From Stakelama portus (GTDB lineage: Bacteria > Pseudomonadota > Alphaproteobacteria > Sphingomonadales > Sphingomonadaceae): a stretch of 64,000 bases of DNA. Shown in pieces: positions 48,704-57,410 of the stretch. Position numbers and translations under genes: made by a program. The notes beneath the pieces are model-generated. The model saw only the letters and a list, made by a program, of their open reading frames with translations. It did not search any database and was not told the DNA's origin. Positions within the stretch are counted from its first letter, which is position 1; each line of letters starts with the position of its first letter. The stretch lies in the NCBI RefSeq assembly GCF_003171655.1, contig NZ_QFZL01000004.1:434001-498000 (forward strand), given 5' to 3'.

Positions 48704-50805
48704 CCTGCGAACTCCGAAATATCGGGGACGCCGCGATTGCGCTCGGTCTCTTCGTCGGCGCGGGTAACGGGCGTCAGGCTCGCAATTTGTTGCCGGAACC
48801 GGCGATCGGCTTGCTCCACTTCGGCGGCCGGAATGATCGTGGGCTCGATCACGCGCATTCCGCGCAAGGCGACCATGCCGGGAATAGCAAGCAAGCTAAG
48901 GATCGCAAGCCACCAGATATGCCACACCATGGCAAAGCCGAGCGCGAAGGCCGCAATCGCGATCAGCAGCCCGTGCGCGGTATTGGCGGGCATTTCGATG
49001 TCGGTATATTCGGCGGGTGCCTGCCACGGGTCGCCCGCGCGTTTGCGCTCACCCCATTCATTGCGTGCCGTGACTTGCGGGATGCAGGGGAAGGTCCATT
49101 CGGGCACCGGTGCAGGGGTCGACCATTCGAGCGTCGAACCGTTCCACGGATCGCCGCCGGGCACCGCCAAGGCCGCGCGGTTGCGATAGCTGGTCCAGAA
49201 GGTCCAGGTCAGGCTGGCGAGCGCGCATAGCATCAACACCCCGCCGAACGCCGCAATATACATCCACGGCATGAAATCCGGGTTCTGGAAGGTGGGTGAA
49301 CGGCGCGGCATGCCCATCAGGCCGAGCACATAGAGCGGCATGAAAGTGAAGACGAACCCGCCGACGAACAGGTAGGCCGTGCGCCGGCCCCATGTCTCGC
49401 TCAGCCGGAAGCCAAAGGCCTTGGGGAACCAGTAATGGATGCCCGCGAGCATGCCGTAGAGCACGCCGGGAATGATCACATTGTGGAAATGCGCGACGAG
49501 GAAGGTCGAATTATGGACCTGATAGTCGATCGACGGATTGGCGAGGATGATGCCCGACAATCCCCCGATGACGAACAGCAGGAAGAAGCCGGTCAGGTAG
49601 ACGATCGGCGTGGTGATCCGCACGCGGCCGCGCCACATCGTCGCCATCCAGTCATAGATCTTCACGCCGGTCGGAATGCCGATGATCATGGTCGCGATGC
49701 CAAAGGCGATGTTCACACCCGCGCTCTGCCCCATGGTGAAGAAATGGTGCAGCCAGACGGTGAAGCTGATCACCGCGATGCTCATGCTCGCGATCACCAG
49801 CGAGGTGTAACCATAGAGCCGCTTGCCCGAGAAGGTGGAGCTGATTTCGGAGAATACCCCGAACGCGGGGAGGATCAGGATGTAGACCTCCGGGTGGCCG
49901 AACATCCAGAAGATGTTGGCGTAATTCATCATGTTGCCGCCGGCGTCATTGGTGAAGAAGTGGAAATCGGCATAGCGATCCAGCGCCAGCATCGCGCTCG
50001 ACACGGTCAGCGCGGGCATCGCGTAGATCAGCATGATCGCGACGCAGAGCGAGGTCCAGCAGAACAGCGGCATGCGCATGAAATGCATGCCCGGCGCGCG
50101 TTCCTTGAAGATCGTGACCGCGAAATTCATCCCCGTCAGCGTCGATCCCATGCCCGATATCAGGATCGCCCAGAGCCAGTAATCGACTCCCTCGCCGGGG
50201 CTGAAAATCTTGCCGGTATAGGGCGGGTACATGGTCCACCCGCCAGTGCCGAACTGGCCCACCAGCAGCGAAATCATGATAAGCCCGGCGCCCGCTGCGG
50301 TCAGGCCCAGGCTGACCTGATTGAGCACCGGAAAGGCCATGTCGCGCGCGCCAAGCTGTTGCGGCAGGACGAAGTTTATCAGGCCGATCAGCAGCGGCAT
50401 CGCGACGAAGAAGATCATGATCGTGCCGTGCGTGCTGAACAGCTGGGCGAAATGATCGGGCGCGACGAGCCCGCCCTCCGGCTGCGCCAAAGTGCCGAGC
50501 GCAGTCGCCTGATGCGCGCGCATCACAAAGCCTTCGATGATGCCGCGCGCCAGCATGACCAGCGCCAGCGCGATATACATGATGCCGATCTTCTTCGCGT
50601 CGGGCGACGTCAGCCAATTGCGATAGAGCGGCCCCCACCAGCGCATCCAGCTGAACAATAGCAGCGTGGCGATGCCGCCCAGAACCAGCACGCTCGCCGC
50701 ACCAGCGCCGACAATCGTGCTGCTGTTCACGTCCCGCAGCAGATCGGTATAGGGCGTTACGTTCCAGTCGAGATTGCCGAAGATCGGGCTGGTCCCCCCG
50801 CTCAT
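48700..50805 (-). CDS. cyoB: Cytochrome o ubiquinol oxidase subunit I
   Basis: 701 residues with ~14 membrane helices. Haem-copper catalytic subunit: His ligands are in FSTHGTIMIFFVAMPLLIGL (low-spin haem), WMFGHPEVYILILPAFGVFS (CuB and cross-linked Tyr), VWLHHFFTMG and FLVAHFHNVIIPG (high-spin haem). Reduces O2 to water and pumps protons. Four-base overlap with cyoA and cyoC. Confidence 0.97.
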   Translation of the reverse strand: MSGGTSPIFGNLDWNVTPYTDLLRDVNSSTIVGAGAASVLVLGGIATLLLFSWMRWWGPLYRNWLTSPDAKKIGIMYIALALVMLARGIIEGFVMRAHQATALGTLAQPEGGLVAPDHFAQLFSTHGTIMIFFVAMPLLIGLINFVLPQQLGARDMAFPVLNQVSLGLTAAGAGLIMISLLVGQFGTGGWTMYPPYTGKIFSPGEGVDYWLWAILISGMGSTLTGMNFAVTIFKERAPGMHFMRMPLFCWTSLCVAIMLIYAMPALTVSSAMLALDRYADFHFFTNDAGGNMMNYANIFWMFGHPEVYILILPAFGVFSEISSTFSGKRLYGYTSLVIASMSIAVISFTVWLHHFFTMGQSAGVNIAFGIATMIIGIPTGVKIYDWMATMWRGRVRITTPIVYLTGFFLLFVIGGLSGIILANPSIDYQVHNSTFLVAHFHNVIIPGVLYGMLAGIHYWFPKAFGFRLSETWGRRTAYLFVGGFVFTFMPLYVLGLMGMPRRSPTFQNPDFMPWMYIAAFGGVLMLCALASLTWTFWTSYRNRAALAVPGGDPWNGSTLEWSTPAPVPEWTFPCIPQVTARNEWGERKRAGDPWQAPAEYTDIEMPANTAHGLLIAIAAFALGFAMVWHIWWLAILSLLAIPGMVALRGMRVIEPTIIPAAEVEQADRRFRQQIASLTPVTRADEETERNRGVPDISEFAG

Positions 50806-51752
50806 TCGCTCGCCCCCGTCGTGCCGGTTTGCGGCAGCCCGGTGCCGCCCCAGCGCCCGCCCGCGGATGCGCCGCCGGGCTGGTGATATTTCGCGACGAT
50901 CTGCCGGAAAATGTCGCGCTGGCCGAGCGTCATGACGATCGGTTCGGCGCGCTTGTCGAGCCCCAGATCACCACGCGCATCGGCCAGAACCGTCTGGCGC
51001 CGCAACATGGCATAGCTGTTTTCATCGAGCACAAGGCCGCTTCTGCCGCGCGCGACCCAGGACGCATAGTCCGCCGGCGCGAGCGCGCGCACCGTGAATT
51101 TCTGGCGACCGAAACCGCTGCCATTGAACTGGGTATTCTCGCCCTCGGCCTCGCCGGGCCGGGTGGCGGAAAAATTGAGCTTCGTCGTCATCCCCGGCAT
51201 CGCATAGATCTGTCCGGTCAGCGGGGCGATCAGCAGGCTCTGCATCACCGTGTCAGTCGTCAGCGTGATCTCCACCGGCCGCCCGACCGGCACTGCCAGT
51301 TCGTCCACCGTCGCAATGCCTTCTTCGGGGTAGATAAACACCCATTTCCAATCGAGCCCGATCGCCTGTACCCGCAACGATTCGGGCCCGACCGGCTTGT
51401 AGGGATCGAGCTTCTGCGTGGAGTACCAAAGCCAGCTTGCCAGCACGATGACGACCAGCACCGGCACGCCCCACAGGGCATATTCGAGCGGCTTCGAAAA
51501 TTCCCATTGGGGCGTATAATCGCCGCGCGGCCTGGCATAGCGATAGCGCCAGAGGATGAACGGCACGCCGACGAGCACGGGCAGGATCACGACCATGGTG
51601 ATGCCGACGACCCGCAGCAGATGCGTGAATTGTTCCGCTGCGACGGGACCCATCGGCTGGAGAAAGCTCTGCTGGAGCGTCGCCGATGCCATGGCGGCAT
51701 CCGTGGCCAGCCATGCCAGCACGCAGCCCGCCCCGATTTTAGCCCAGGACAT
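50802..51752 (-). CDS. cyoA: Cytochrome o ubiquinol oxidase subunit II
   Basis: 316 residues from the ATG at 51752 (GGGGTGAGG upstream); a GTG at 51767 is also possible and the longer TTG start at 51857 is unlikely. Signal-like N-terminus, two membrane helices (about 45-65 and 90-110), then a periplasmic cupredoxin domain. The CuA ligands of cytochrome c oxidases (CxxxC..H) are missing; the region reads YAMPGMTTKLNFSATRPGEA, as in quinol oxidases. So the donor is ubiquinol. No cyoE follows the operon. Confidence 0.93.
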   Translation of the reverse strand: MSWAKIGAGCVLAWLATDAAMASATLQQSFLQPMGPVAAEQFTHLLRVVGITMVVILPVLVGVPFILWRYRYARPRGDYTPQWEFSKPLEYALWGVPVLVVIVLASWLWYSTQKLDPYKPVGPESLRVQAIGLDWKWVFIYPEEGIATVDELAVPVGRPVEITLTTDTVMQSLLIAPLTGQIYAMPGMTTKLNFSATRPGEAEGENTQFNGSGFGRQKFTVRALAPADYASWVARGRSGLVLDENSYAMLRRQTVLADARGDLGLDKRAEPIVMTLGQRDIFRQIVAKYHQPGGASAGGRWGGTGLPQTGTTGASE

Positions 51753-51853
51753 CAAACCCGGCCTCACCCCATGACCCAGAAAGATCGCGCGACGGAACGC
51801 CCCCAATCCGGGCGCTCCGTCGCGGCATTGAACCGATTGGCGCTGTCGGTCAT

Positions 51854-52273
51854 TCAACCGGCGTCAGGGGCAGCAACCGCACCGGACAGCGTGTTCTGAA
51901 TCTGGGTGGCCGCTTCCTGCAGGCCGCCCATGTCTCCGGTCGCGAGGGCATCGCGTGCAGACTGAATGTCCCCGGCCAGAGCCGTTCGCATATCCTCTGG
52001 AAATTCAGCCATATTGTCGTTGATCAGGCCATCAAGCTGTTCGAGCGCGGCGGTGGCTTCGTCGCGGTTCAAATTGCCCGAAGCAAGGCGATCGGCAAGC
52101 GTCGTCGCCTGCGATCGCGCTTCGGACGGCGTGGCGGAATTGTTTTCGAAACCCGGCTGATCGGCTGTGACCGTCGCAGTCTGTTCTTCGTTCGTTGCCT
52201 GCGGGCTGCCGCAGGCCGAAACTGCGAGCGCCAGCGGCAGAGCAAGCATCGGGTATTTGAACTTAAGGATCAT
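51854..52273 (-). CDS. Hypothetical lipoprotein upstream of cyoA
   Basis: 139 residues from the ATG at 52273 with AGGAG at proper spacing. Signal MILKFKYPMLALPLALAVSAC gives a lipidated Cys21. The mature part is acidic and Ala/Asp/Gln-rich, mostly helical (EARSQATTLADRLASG, NRDEATAALEQLDGLI). No recognised family. Lies between poxB and cyoA on the same strand; may be a periplasmic accessory of the oxidase, but this is only positional. Confidence 0.7.
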   Translation of the reverse strand: MILKFKYPMLALPLALAVSACGSPQATNEEQTATVTADQPGFENNSATPSEARSQATTLADRLASGNLNRDEATAALEQLDGLINDNMAEFPEDMRTALAGDIQSARDALATGDMGGLQEAATQIQNTLSGAVAAPDAG

Positions 52274-52340
52274 ATTGGTTCTCCTGGCTTGCGCGGCGAC
52301 GCGCATTGCACCTTGCCGGCTAGGGTAGCTGCAACGCAGG

Positions 52341-54056
52341 TCATCGCAAGAAATTGTTCCGCAACAGCTCGACGACCTCTTTGGTCCGGCCATCGAGCAC
52401 TGCTTTCACTCCGAACAGGGCGGTCGCCGCAACCTGCGACACCTCCACCTTGGGGGGCATGACGAGTTCCATCTGGTTGACGTGGACATCGAGCAGGGCA
52501 GGGCCTTCGTGGCGCAGCCAGGCATCCATCGCAGGCTCCAGTTCATTGGCATTCTCGACATGCCATCCGGCAAAGCCGCAGGCTTCCGCCAGCTTGGCGA
52601 AGTCGGGATTGTGCAACCCGGTAAAGTGATCGACCAGCCCTTCGACGCGCTGCTCCATCTCCACGAAGCCGAGCGTGTTGTTGTGGAACACCACCAGCTT
52701 GAGATGGATATCCTCCTGCACCAGCGTCAGCAGGTCGCCCATCAGCATGGTCATGCCGCCATCGCCGCACATGGCGATGACCTGGCGATCGGGATAGGCA
52801 ACCTTCGCGCCCATCGCTTGCGGAAAGCCATTCGCCATGGTCCCGTGCAGCAGGCTGTTGAGGAAGCGCCGCTTGCCGTTGGCCTTGAGGTGCCGCAGCA
52901 TCCACACCATCGAAGTGCCCACATCGGACACGAAGATGGCGTCGTCCGCCGCCTTCTTGTCGAGCATGTTGGCAACGAATTGAGGGTGGATCAGGCTCGG
53001 ATCGTGCTCCTCGCCCTCATGCTCATACCCCTTGAGGTCTTCGGCCCACTGCTTGAGATGCGTCTGGAGGTGGCTGTCGTGAGATTTCGGTGCGACCAGC
53101 GGGGTTAGCGCGGCAAGGGTCGTCTTGGCATCGCCGACAAGGCCGAGGTTGATCGCCGACCGGCGGCCCAGATGCGTCGGATCGACGTCGATCTGCACGA
53201 TCTTCTTCGCCTCGGGATAGAACTGGGTGTAGGCAAAGTCGCAGCCCAGCGTGATGACCAGATCGGCATCCTCCAGCGCTTCCACGCCCGCCTTGTTGCC
53301 GAGAATGCCGTTTACCCCGACGTTGTAGGGGTTGTTGGGTTCGAGGAACTCTTTCGCGCGGGTCGTGTGCACCATCGGTGCCTTCACCTTCTCGCAGAAG
53401 GCCATGATCTCCTCCCGCGCATCGCGTGCACCGATCCCGGCATAGACCGATACCTTGCCTGCGGCGTCGACCATCTTGGCCAGCTCCGCCATCTCGGCAT
53501 CGTTCGGACGGCTGACCGGCTGCGGGCGATAGACTTCCCAGTCCATCGCATCCTCGTCGCTCTCGGTGAACATGTCGCCGTTCACGATCACGACCGCGAC
53601 GCCCTTCTTGTTCAGCGCGGCCTGCGCGGCCTTGGTGACGATGCGGCGCGCCTGCGAGGGATGCGAGATATATTCGCAGAAGTGCGAGTGCTGCTCGTAA
53701 ATCTTCTTCTGATCGACTTCCTGCGGGAAGTCGAAGCCGGCTTCGGTGCGCGCCACGTCGGACGCGATCAGCAGCACCGGGGCACCGTTGCGGTGGCTTT
53801 CGTAAATGCCGTTGACGAAGTGCAGTGAACCTGGGCCGCATGTCCCGGCGCAGACCGACAATTCGCCGGTCATGTAGGATTCGCCGCCAGCCGCGAAAGC
53901 GCCGGCCTCTTCATGGCGGACGGTGATCCAGCGCAGGTCGCTCTTGGCGACGGCGTTGGTGAAATGATTGATGGTATCGCCGGGAATTCCGTAAACGCGT
54001 TTCGCCCCTGCCTTTTGCAGGGCATCAACGACGATATCCGCCACTTTCTTCGACAT
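52341..54056 (-). CDS. poxB: Pyruvate:quinone oxidoreductase (PoxB-type)
   Basis: 571 residues, almost the length of E. coli PoxB, starting MSKKVADIVVDALQKAGAKR after an AAGGAATA site. ThDP/FAD fold: YGIPGDTINHFTNAV with neighbouring HEEAGAFAAGGES for ThDP, and AMCGDGGMTMLMGDLLTLVQ then NNTLGFVEMEQ in the pyrophosphate domain. The C-terminus VLDGRTKEVVELLRNNFLR has the shape of the PoxB lipid-binding tail. Oxidatively decarboxylates pyruvate to acetate + CO2, reducing ubiquinone at the membrane. Adjacent to the ubiquinol oxidase operon, which could take the electrons. Confidence 0.93.
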   Translation of the reverse strand: MSKKVADIVVDALQKAGAKRVYGIPGDTINHFTNAVAKSDLRWITVRHEEAGAFAAGGESYMTGELSVCAGTCGPGSLHFVNGIYESHRNGAPVLLIASDVARTEAGFDFPQEVDQKKIYEQHSHFCEYISHPSQARRIVTKAAQAALNKKGVAVVIVNGDMFTESDEDAMDWEVYRPQPVSRPNDAEMAELAKMVDAAGKVSVYAGIGARDAREEIMAFCEKVKAPMVHTTRAKEFLEPNNPYNVGVNGILGNKAGVEALEDADLVITLGCDFAYTQFYPEAKKIVQIDVDPTHLGRRSAINLGLVGDAKTTLAALTPLVAPKSHDSHLQTHLKQWAEDLKGYEHEGEEHDPSLIHPQFVANMLDKKAADDAIFVSDVGTSMVWMLRHLKANGKRRFLNSLLHGTMANGFPQAMGAKVAYPDRQVIAMCGDGGMTMLMGDLLTLVQEDIHLKLVVFHNNTLGFVEMEQRVEGLVDHFTGLHNPDFAKLAEACGFAGWHVENANELEPAMDAWLRHEGPALLDVHVNQMELVMPPKVEVSQVAATALFGVKAVLDGRTKEVVELLRNNFLR

Positions 54057-54191
54057 TCTATTCCTTTCGCCATTGCGCCCTATCGCCACGGATCAGGCGG
54101 TAAAGTCAGACCAAAATTGCCGTATCGAACAGGGTCGACATGGCGGTTTTTTGCGAGGCAGGCAGGTGTTGCGCCCCGCCACACGAAGCAT

Positions 54192-55538
54192 TCAGCCCCT
54201 GGCCGATGCGCTGCCACCCGACGGCTCCGCGTCATCGGGGGCAGGCTCGATCGAAACCTCGCCAAGAATCTTCCTGCTGATGCCTGTAAACAGCACTGCG
54301 AACACCACGATCCCGGCAAAGACATAAATTTCCAGATCGTGCTTGCCTGACAGGTGCCAAAGGAAAAACAGCAACAACGCGCCATTCGCCAGCGTCGCCA
54401 GCCACAGCAGCGCGAGGCGACCACCCTTCCCCTCCTGACTCCTGAGCGCCGCGCCCAGCGGGATGAAGGTGTGCACCAGCAGGAAGGTGGCGCTGGCGAC
54501 ATCGCCGATCTGCGACAGGTCGAGCAGCATGATCATGACGATCACGATGCAGACCGTCGCGACCATCGCGATATTGCCCTGTCGCAGGAACAGCGGCTTG
54601 GCCAGCACCGGGCTCACCTCGTTATGGCGAGCCATGAATCCGATCGTGTTGGAGCCGGAGAAGATGTTCGCGTTGATATTGGTCATCGTCGAAACCATCG
54701 CGGTGATGCCGATGATCACGAAACCCGTCGTGCCCAGATCGGGCCGCGCCGCAGCGGCCAGCGCGTAATCCTTCGCGCTCTCGATCTTGGACAGGTCGAT
54801 CGCGCCGAAAACTGCCACATCCAGCGCAACGTAAACCGCGCCGACCACCAGAATGGCGATGAAGATCGCCTTCGCGATAACCGCCTTGTTCTTCACGCTG
54901 CCACCCGCATTCGCGATGACCGCGAACCCGGCGAAGGACAGGTTCGCCAGCGCCACGGCGTTGACGAAATTGCCGAAGCTGAAGCTGACCGCGCTGTCAT
55001 TGGCCGCGTAAGTCGCGGGATCGAAATGGGTAAAGACCAGGATCGTGAAGCCGACCAGCACGACCAGCTTGGCAATCACGAGGATCTTTTCCGCCACGCC
55101 CATCAGCTTGATACCCGTGGCGTTGATCAGCAGGAATGCCAGCATCACCCCGATCGCGAAATAGTCGACCCAGCCCGAGCCGATCGAGAGGACCTTGGCG
55201 GAGTAATGCCCGAAACTCTCGGCCACGAGGCCGAGGACGATCGCGATGGAGAGGAAATAGCAGAACGAGATCGTGCTGCCGATCAGACTGCCGTTCCAGC
55301 CGCGCGTCAGATACTCGGCCACGCCGCCATTGGTGTTCGATATCTTGGACAGGTCGTAATAGGCATAGCCCGCCAGTGCAGAGACGATCCCCGACAGGAT
55401 GAACGCGGCCCAGGCATAGCCGCCCGCCAGAGTGGAGATCTGACCGAACAGGGCAAAAATCCCCGCCCCGATCATCGTCCCCACGCCCAGCGAGGTCACC
55501 TCGACCAGCGAGAGTGTGACTTTACCCGTCTTGTTCAT
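54192..55538 (-). CDS. APC-family amino acid permease
   Basis: 448 residues, 12 membrane helices. LVEVTSLGVGTMIGAGIFALFG is the APC helix 1 motif (GxGIGxGIF type), and VAEKILVIAKLVVLVGFTIL plus NANIFSGSNTIGFMARHNE follow. Cytoplasmic-membrane amino acid/polyamine importer or antiporter; substrate unknown. Encoded upstream of poxB (135-base gap) on the same strand. Confidence 0.9.
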   Translation of the reverse strand: MNKTGKVTLSLVEVTSLGVGTMIGAGIFALFGQISTLAGGYAWAAFILSGIVSALAGYAYYDLSKISNTNGGVAEYLTRGWNGSLIGSTISFCYFLSIAIVLGLVAESFGHYSAKVLSIGSGWVDYFAIGVMLAFLLINATGIKLMGVAEKILVIAKLVVLVGFTILVFTHFDPATYAANDSAVSFSFGNFVNAVALANLSFAGFAVIANAGGSVKNKAVIAKAIFIAILVVGAVYVALDVAVFGAIDLSKIESAKDYALAAAARPDLGTTGFVIIGITAMVSTMTNINANIFSGSNTIGFMARHNEVSPVLAKPLFLRQGNIAMVATVCIVIVMIMLLDLSQIGDVASATFLLVHTFIPLGAALRSQEGKGGRLALLWLATLANGALLLFFLWHLSGKHDLEIYVFAGIVVFAVLFTGISRKILGEVSIEPAPDDAEPSGGSASARG

Positions 55539-55577
55539 GCCCGATCTTTCGTGCCGAGTTTCAACACCTTGCCCATT

Positions 55578-56384
55578 CTAGCCGTGGCGGCGGGCGTGGA
55601 TTGCGCCGTCCTTCAGCAATACGCAGGTGCCGCGAGCCAGCGGCTCCCACCCTTCGGGGTCGAGCGGCACCGAGGCGAAAAGATGCAGCGGGCCGGAAAT
55701 TTCCTTGATGCTGGCACCCGATGTCTCCCACCGGGAGCCGCGATGGCTGTCGTCGAAGCTGCGGATATTGAGCCCCGGCTCGCGCGGCTCGGTCAACCCG
55801 TCTTCGGTTTCGAAACGCCGCCGGTCGGCGTGGACGAACAGGTATTCGCCATCGAAGAACAGGAAGTTGGAGCTGCCCAGCTCGCGCATCTCGGCGGAAA
55901 AGCGCGCAAACACGTCGAGCCGCGCCTTAACATCCGTCGCGTCCGCACGGCTCAGCCGGGCGAGCAGCATCAGGAAGGCGAGTTCGGAATCCGTATCGCC
56001 AATCCGCTGCGCGATGAATGCGCGCGCGTCTTCGCGATCTTCGATCCCCGGCAGGACGCCATTATGCGCAAAGGCATGGCGCCGGCCGTTGACGACGCGG
56101 TCGAACGGATGGGTGTTCGCCAGTGCCGGCTTGCCCCTAGAGGCTCTGCGCACATGCGCGATCAGATGCTTACACGGATGCTCGTTGCGAACCACCATCC
56201 GCGACAATTCGCTGGTCGCGGCCGGATCGGGTTCGCGGAACAGATAGGCATCGCGATCCTGCGCAAACAGGATGCCCCAGCCGTCGCGATTGCGATGCTT
56301 TTCACCCCCTTCGGCGGCAAAGAGATCGAGTTCGTAGCGGACCGTGTGCGGCACCGACGCACTCATCGCAAATAATTCACACAT
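55578..56384 (-). CDS. Class II glutamine amidotransferase (YafJ-like)
   Basis: 268 residues starting MCELFAMSASVPHTVRYELD: Cys2 is the N-terminal nucleophile after Met removal, as in the Ntn-type amidotransferases. KHRNRDGWGILFAQ, AHVRRASRGKPALANTHPF and FAHNGVLPGI are conserved glutaminase segments. YafJ-like proteins are glutaminase-like with uncertain partner. Sits between the permease and the MscS gene. Confidence 0.9.
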   Translation of the reverse strand: MCELFAMSASVPHTVRYELDLFAAEGGEKHRNRDGWGILFAQDRDAYLFREPDPAATSELSRMVVRNEHPCKHLIAHVRRASRGKPALANTHPFDRVVNGRRHAFAHNGVLPGIEDREDARAFIAQRIGDTDSELAFLMLLARLSRADATDVKARLDVFARFSAEMRELGSSNFLFFDGEYLFVHADRRRFETEDGLTEPREPGLNIRSFDDSHRGSRWETSGASIKEISGPLHLFASVPLDPEGWEPLARGTCVLLKDGAIHARRHG

Positions 56385-56438
56385 GCGTCGGCCTTCCGTC
56401 TTTCAAGCTATTGCTCCAGCCATTTCGCGGCGCGCGAA

Positions 56439-57410
56439 TCAATCGCCCTTCGCCCCGCTGGCGGACGAACCGCCCGGCTGCACCGCGTCGCCGGCGATCG
56501 CGCCGCTCAGCACCACATTCTGATACGCATAGGGAATCTCGATACCCGCTTCGTCGAACCGCTTCTTGATATCTTCGAGCAATTGATACTCGACGGCCTT
56601 GGCGGTGGCGGAATCGCGGCACCATGCGCGCAGCGACAAATCCACACTCGACGCGCCGAGCGATATCACCGGACAGCCGACCACTTCGATCACATCGGCA
56701 TGCGCCTGCGCCAGTTCCAGCACGATCGCGCGCGCCTTGTCGATATCGGAATCATATCCGATCGAAATCGTCGGCGACATGATGACCCGTGGATCGATCG
56801 ACGACAGGTTGATCATGATCTGATTGGCGATGGTCCCGTTGGACAGGACGATGCGGCGGTTGTCGAAGGTTCGCAGCACGGTGTAGCCGAGCGACAGATT
56901 CTCGACGATGCCGGTTTCCAGTCCCGTCGGCGTCGTCAATTGCAACCGGTCGCCGCGGCGGAAGGGCTTGTAGATCACCAGGCTGATGCCGGACACCAGA
57001 TTGCCCAGCGTCGATTGCGCGGCAAAGCCGATGACCACCGACACGATGCTGACCCCCGCGAGCAGCGAGGTCGTCAGCTTGTTGAGCGCGGGGACCGCGT
57101 GGCAGAACAGCAGCGCCAGCACGATCCACATGATGAAGGTCGACAGGTTCGAAATGAAGCTGAGCGTCATCCGGTCGATATGTTCCTTGGGATCATGATC
57201 GATCAGCGTCTTGAGCGCGCGGCGCAGCAATTTGGTCAGCGCCAGCCCAAAGGCCAGGAACAGGGCGCCGAGCGCCATCGCGCCCCAGAAATGATTGGGA
57301 TCGAGAAAATGCGTCAGATCCGCCAATAGCCTGGGCGAATCCGGTGCGCCGGGTGACGGCGACGCTGCCGGAACCGACCCCGCTTTGGCGTTCAGCAGGG
57401 ATGCGATCAT
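56439..57410 (-). CDS. Mechanosensitive ion channel (MscS family)
   Basis: 323 residues from MIASLLNAKAGSVPAASP at 57410, whose ATG overlaps the upstream stop by 4 bases; the longer frame to 57449 is unlikely. Two or three N-terminal helices, then the pore helix ... SIVSVVIGFAAQSTLGNLVSGI, YKPFRRGDRL and the cytoplasmic vestibule. Opens on membrane tension to release solutes. The C-terminal tail is Gly/Ser-rich. Coupled to an FMN glutamate synthase-like gene. Confidence 0.92.
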   Translation of the reverse strand: MIASLLNAKAGSVPAASPSPGAPDSPRLLADLTHFLDPNHFWGAMALGALFLAFGLALTKLLRRALKTLIDHDPKEHIDRMTLSFISNLSTFIMWIVLALLFCHAVPALNKLTTSLLAGVSIVSVVIGFAAQSTLGNLVSGISLVIYKPFRRGDRLQLTTPTGLETGIVENLSLGYTVLRTFDNRRIVLSNGTIANQIMINLSSIDPRVIMSPTISIGYDSDIDKARAIVLELAQAHADVIEVVGCPVISLGASSVDLSLRAWCRDSATAKAVEYQLLEDIKKRFDEAGIEIPYAYQNVVLSGAIAGDAVQPGGSSASGAKGD

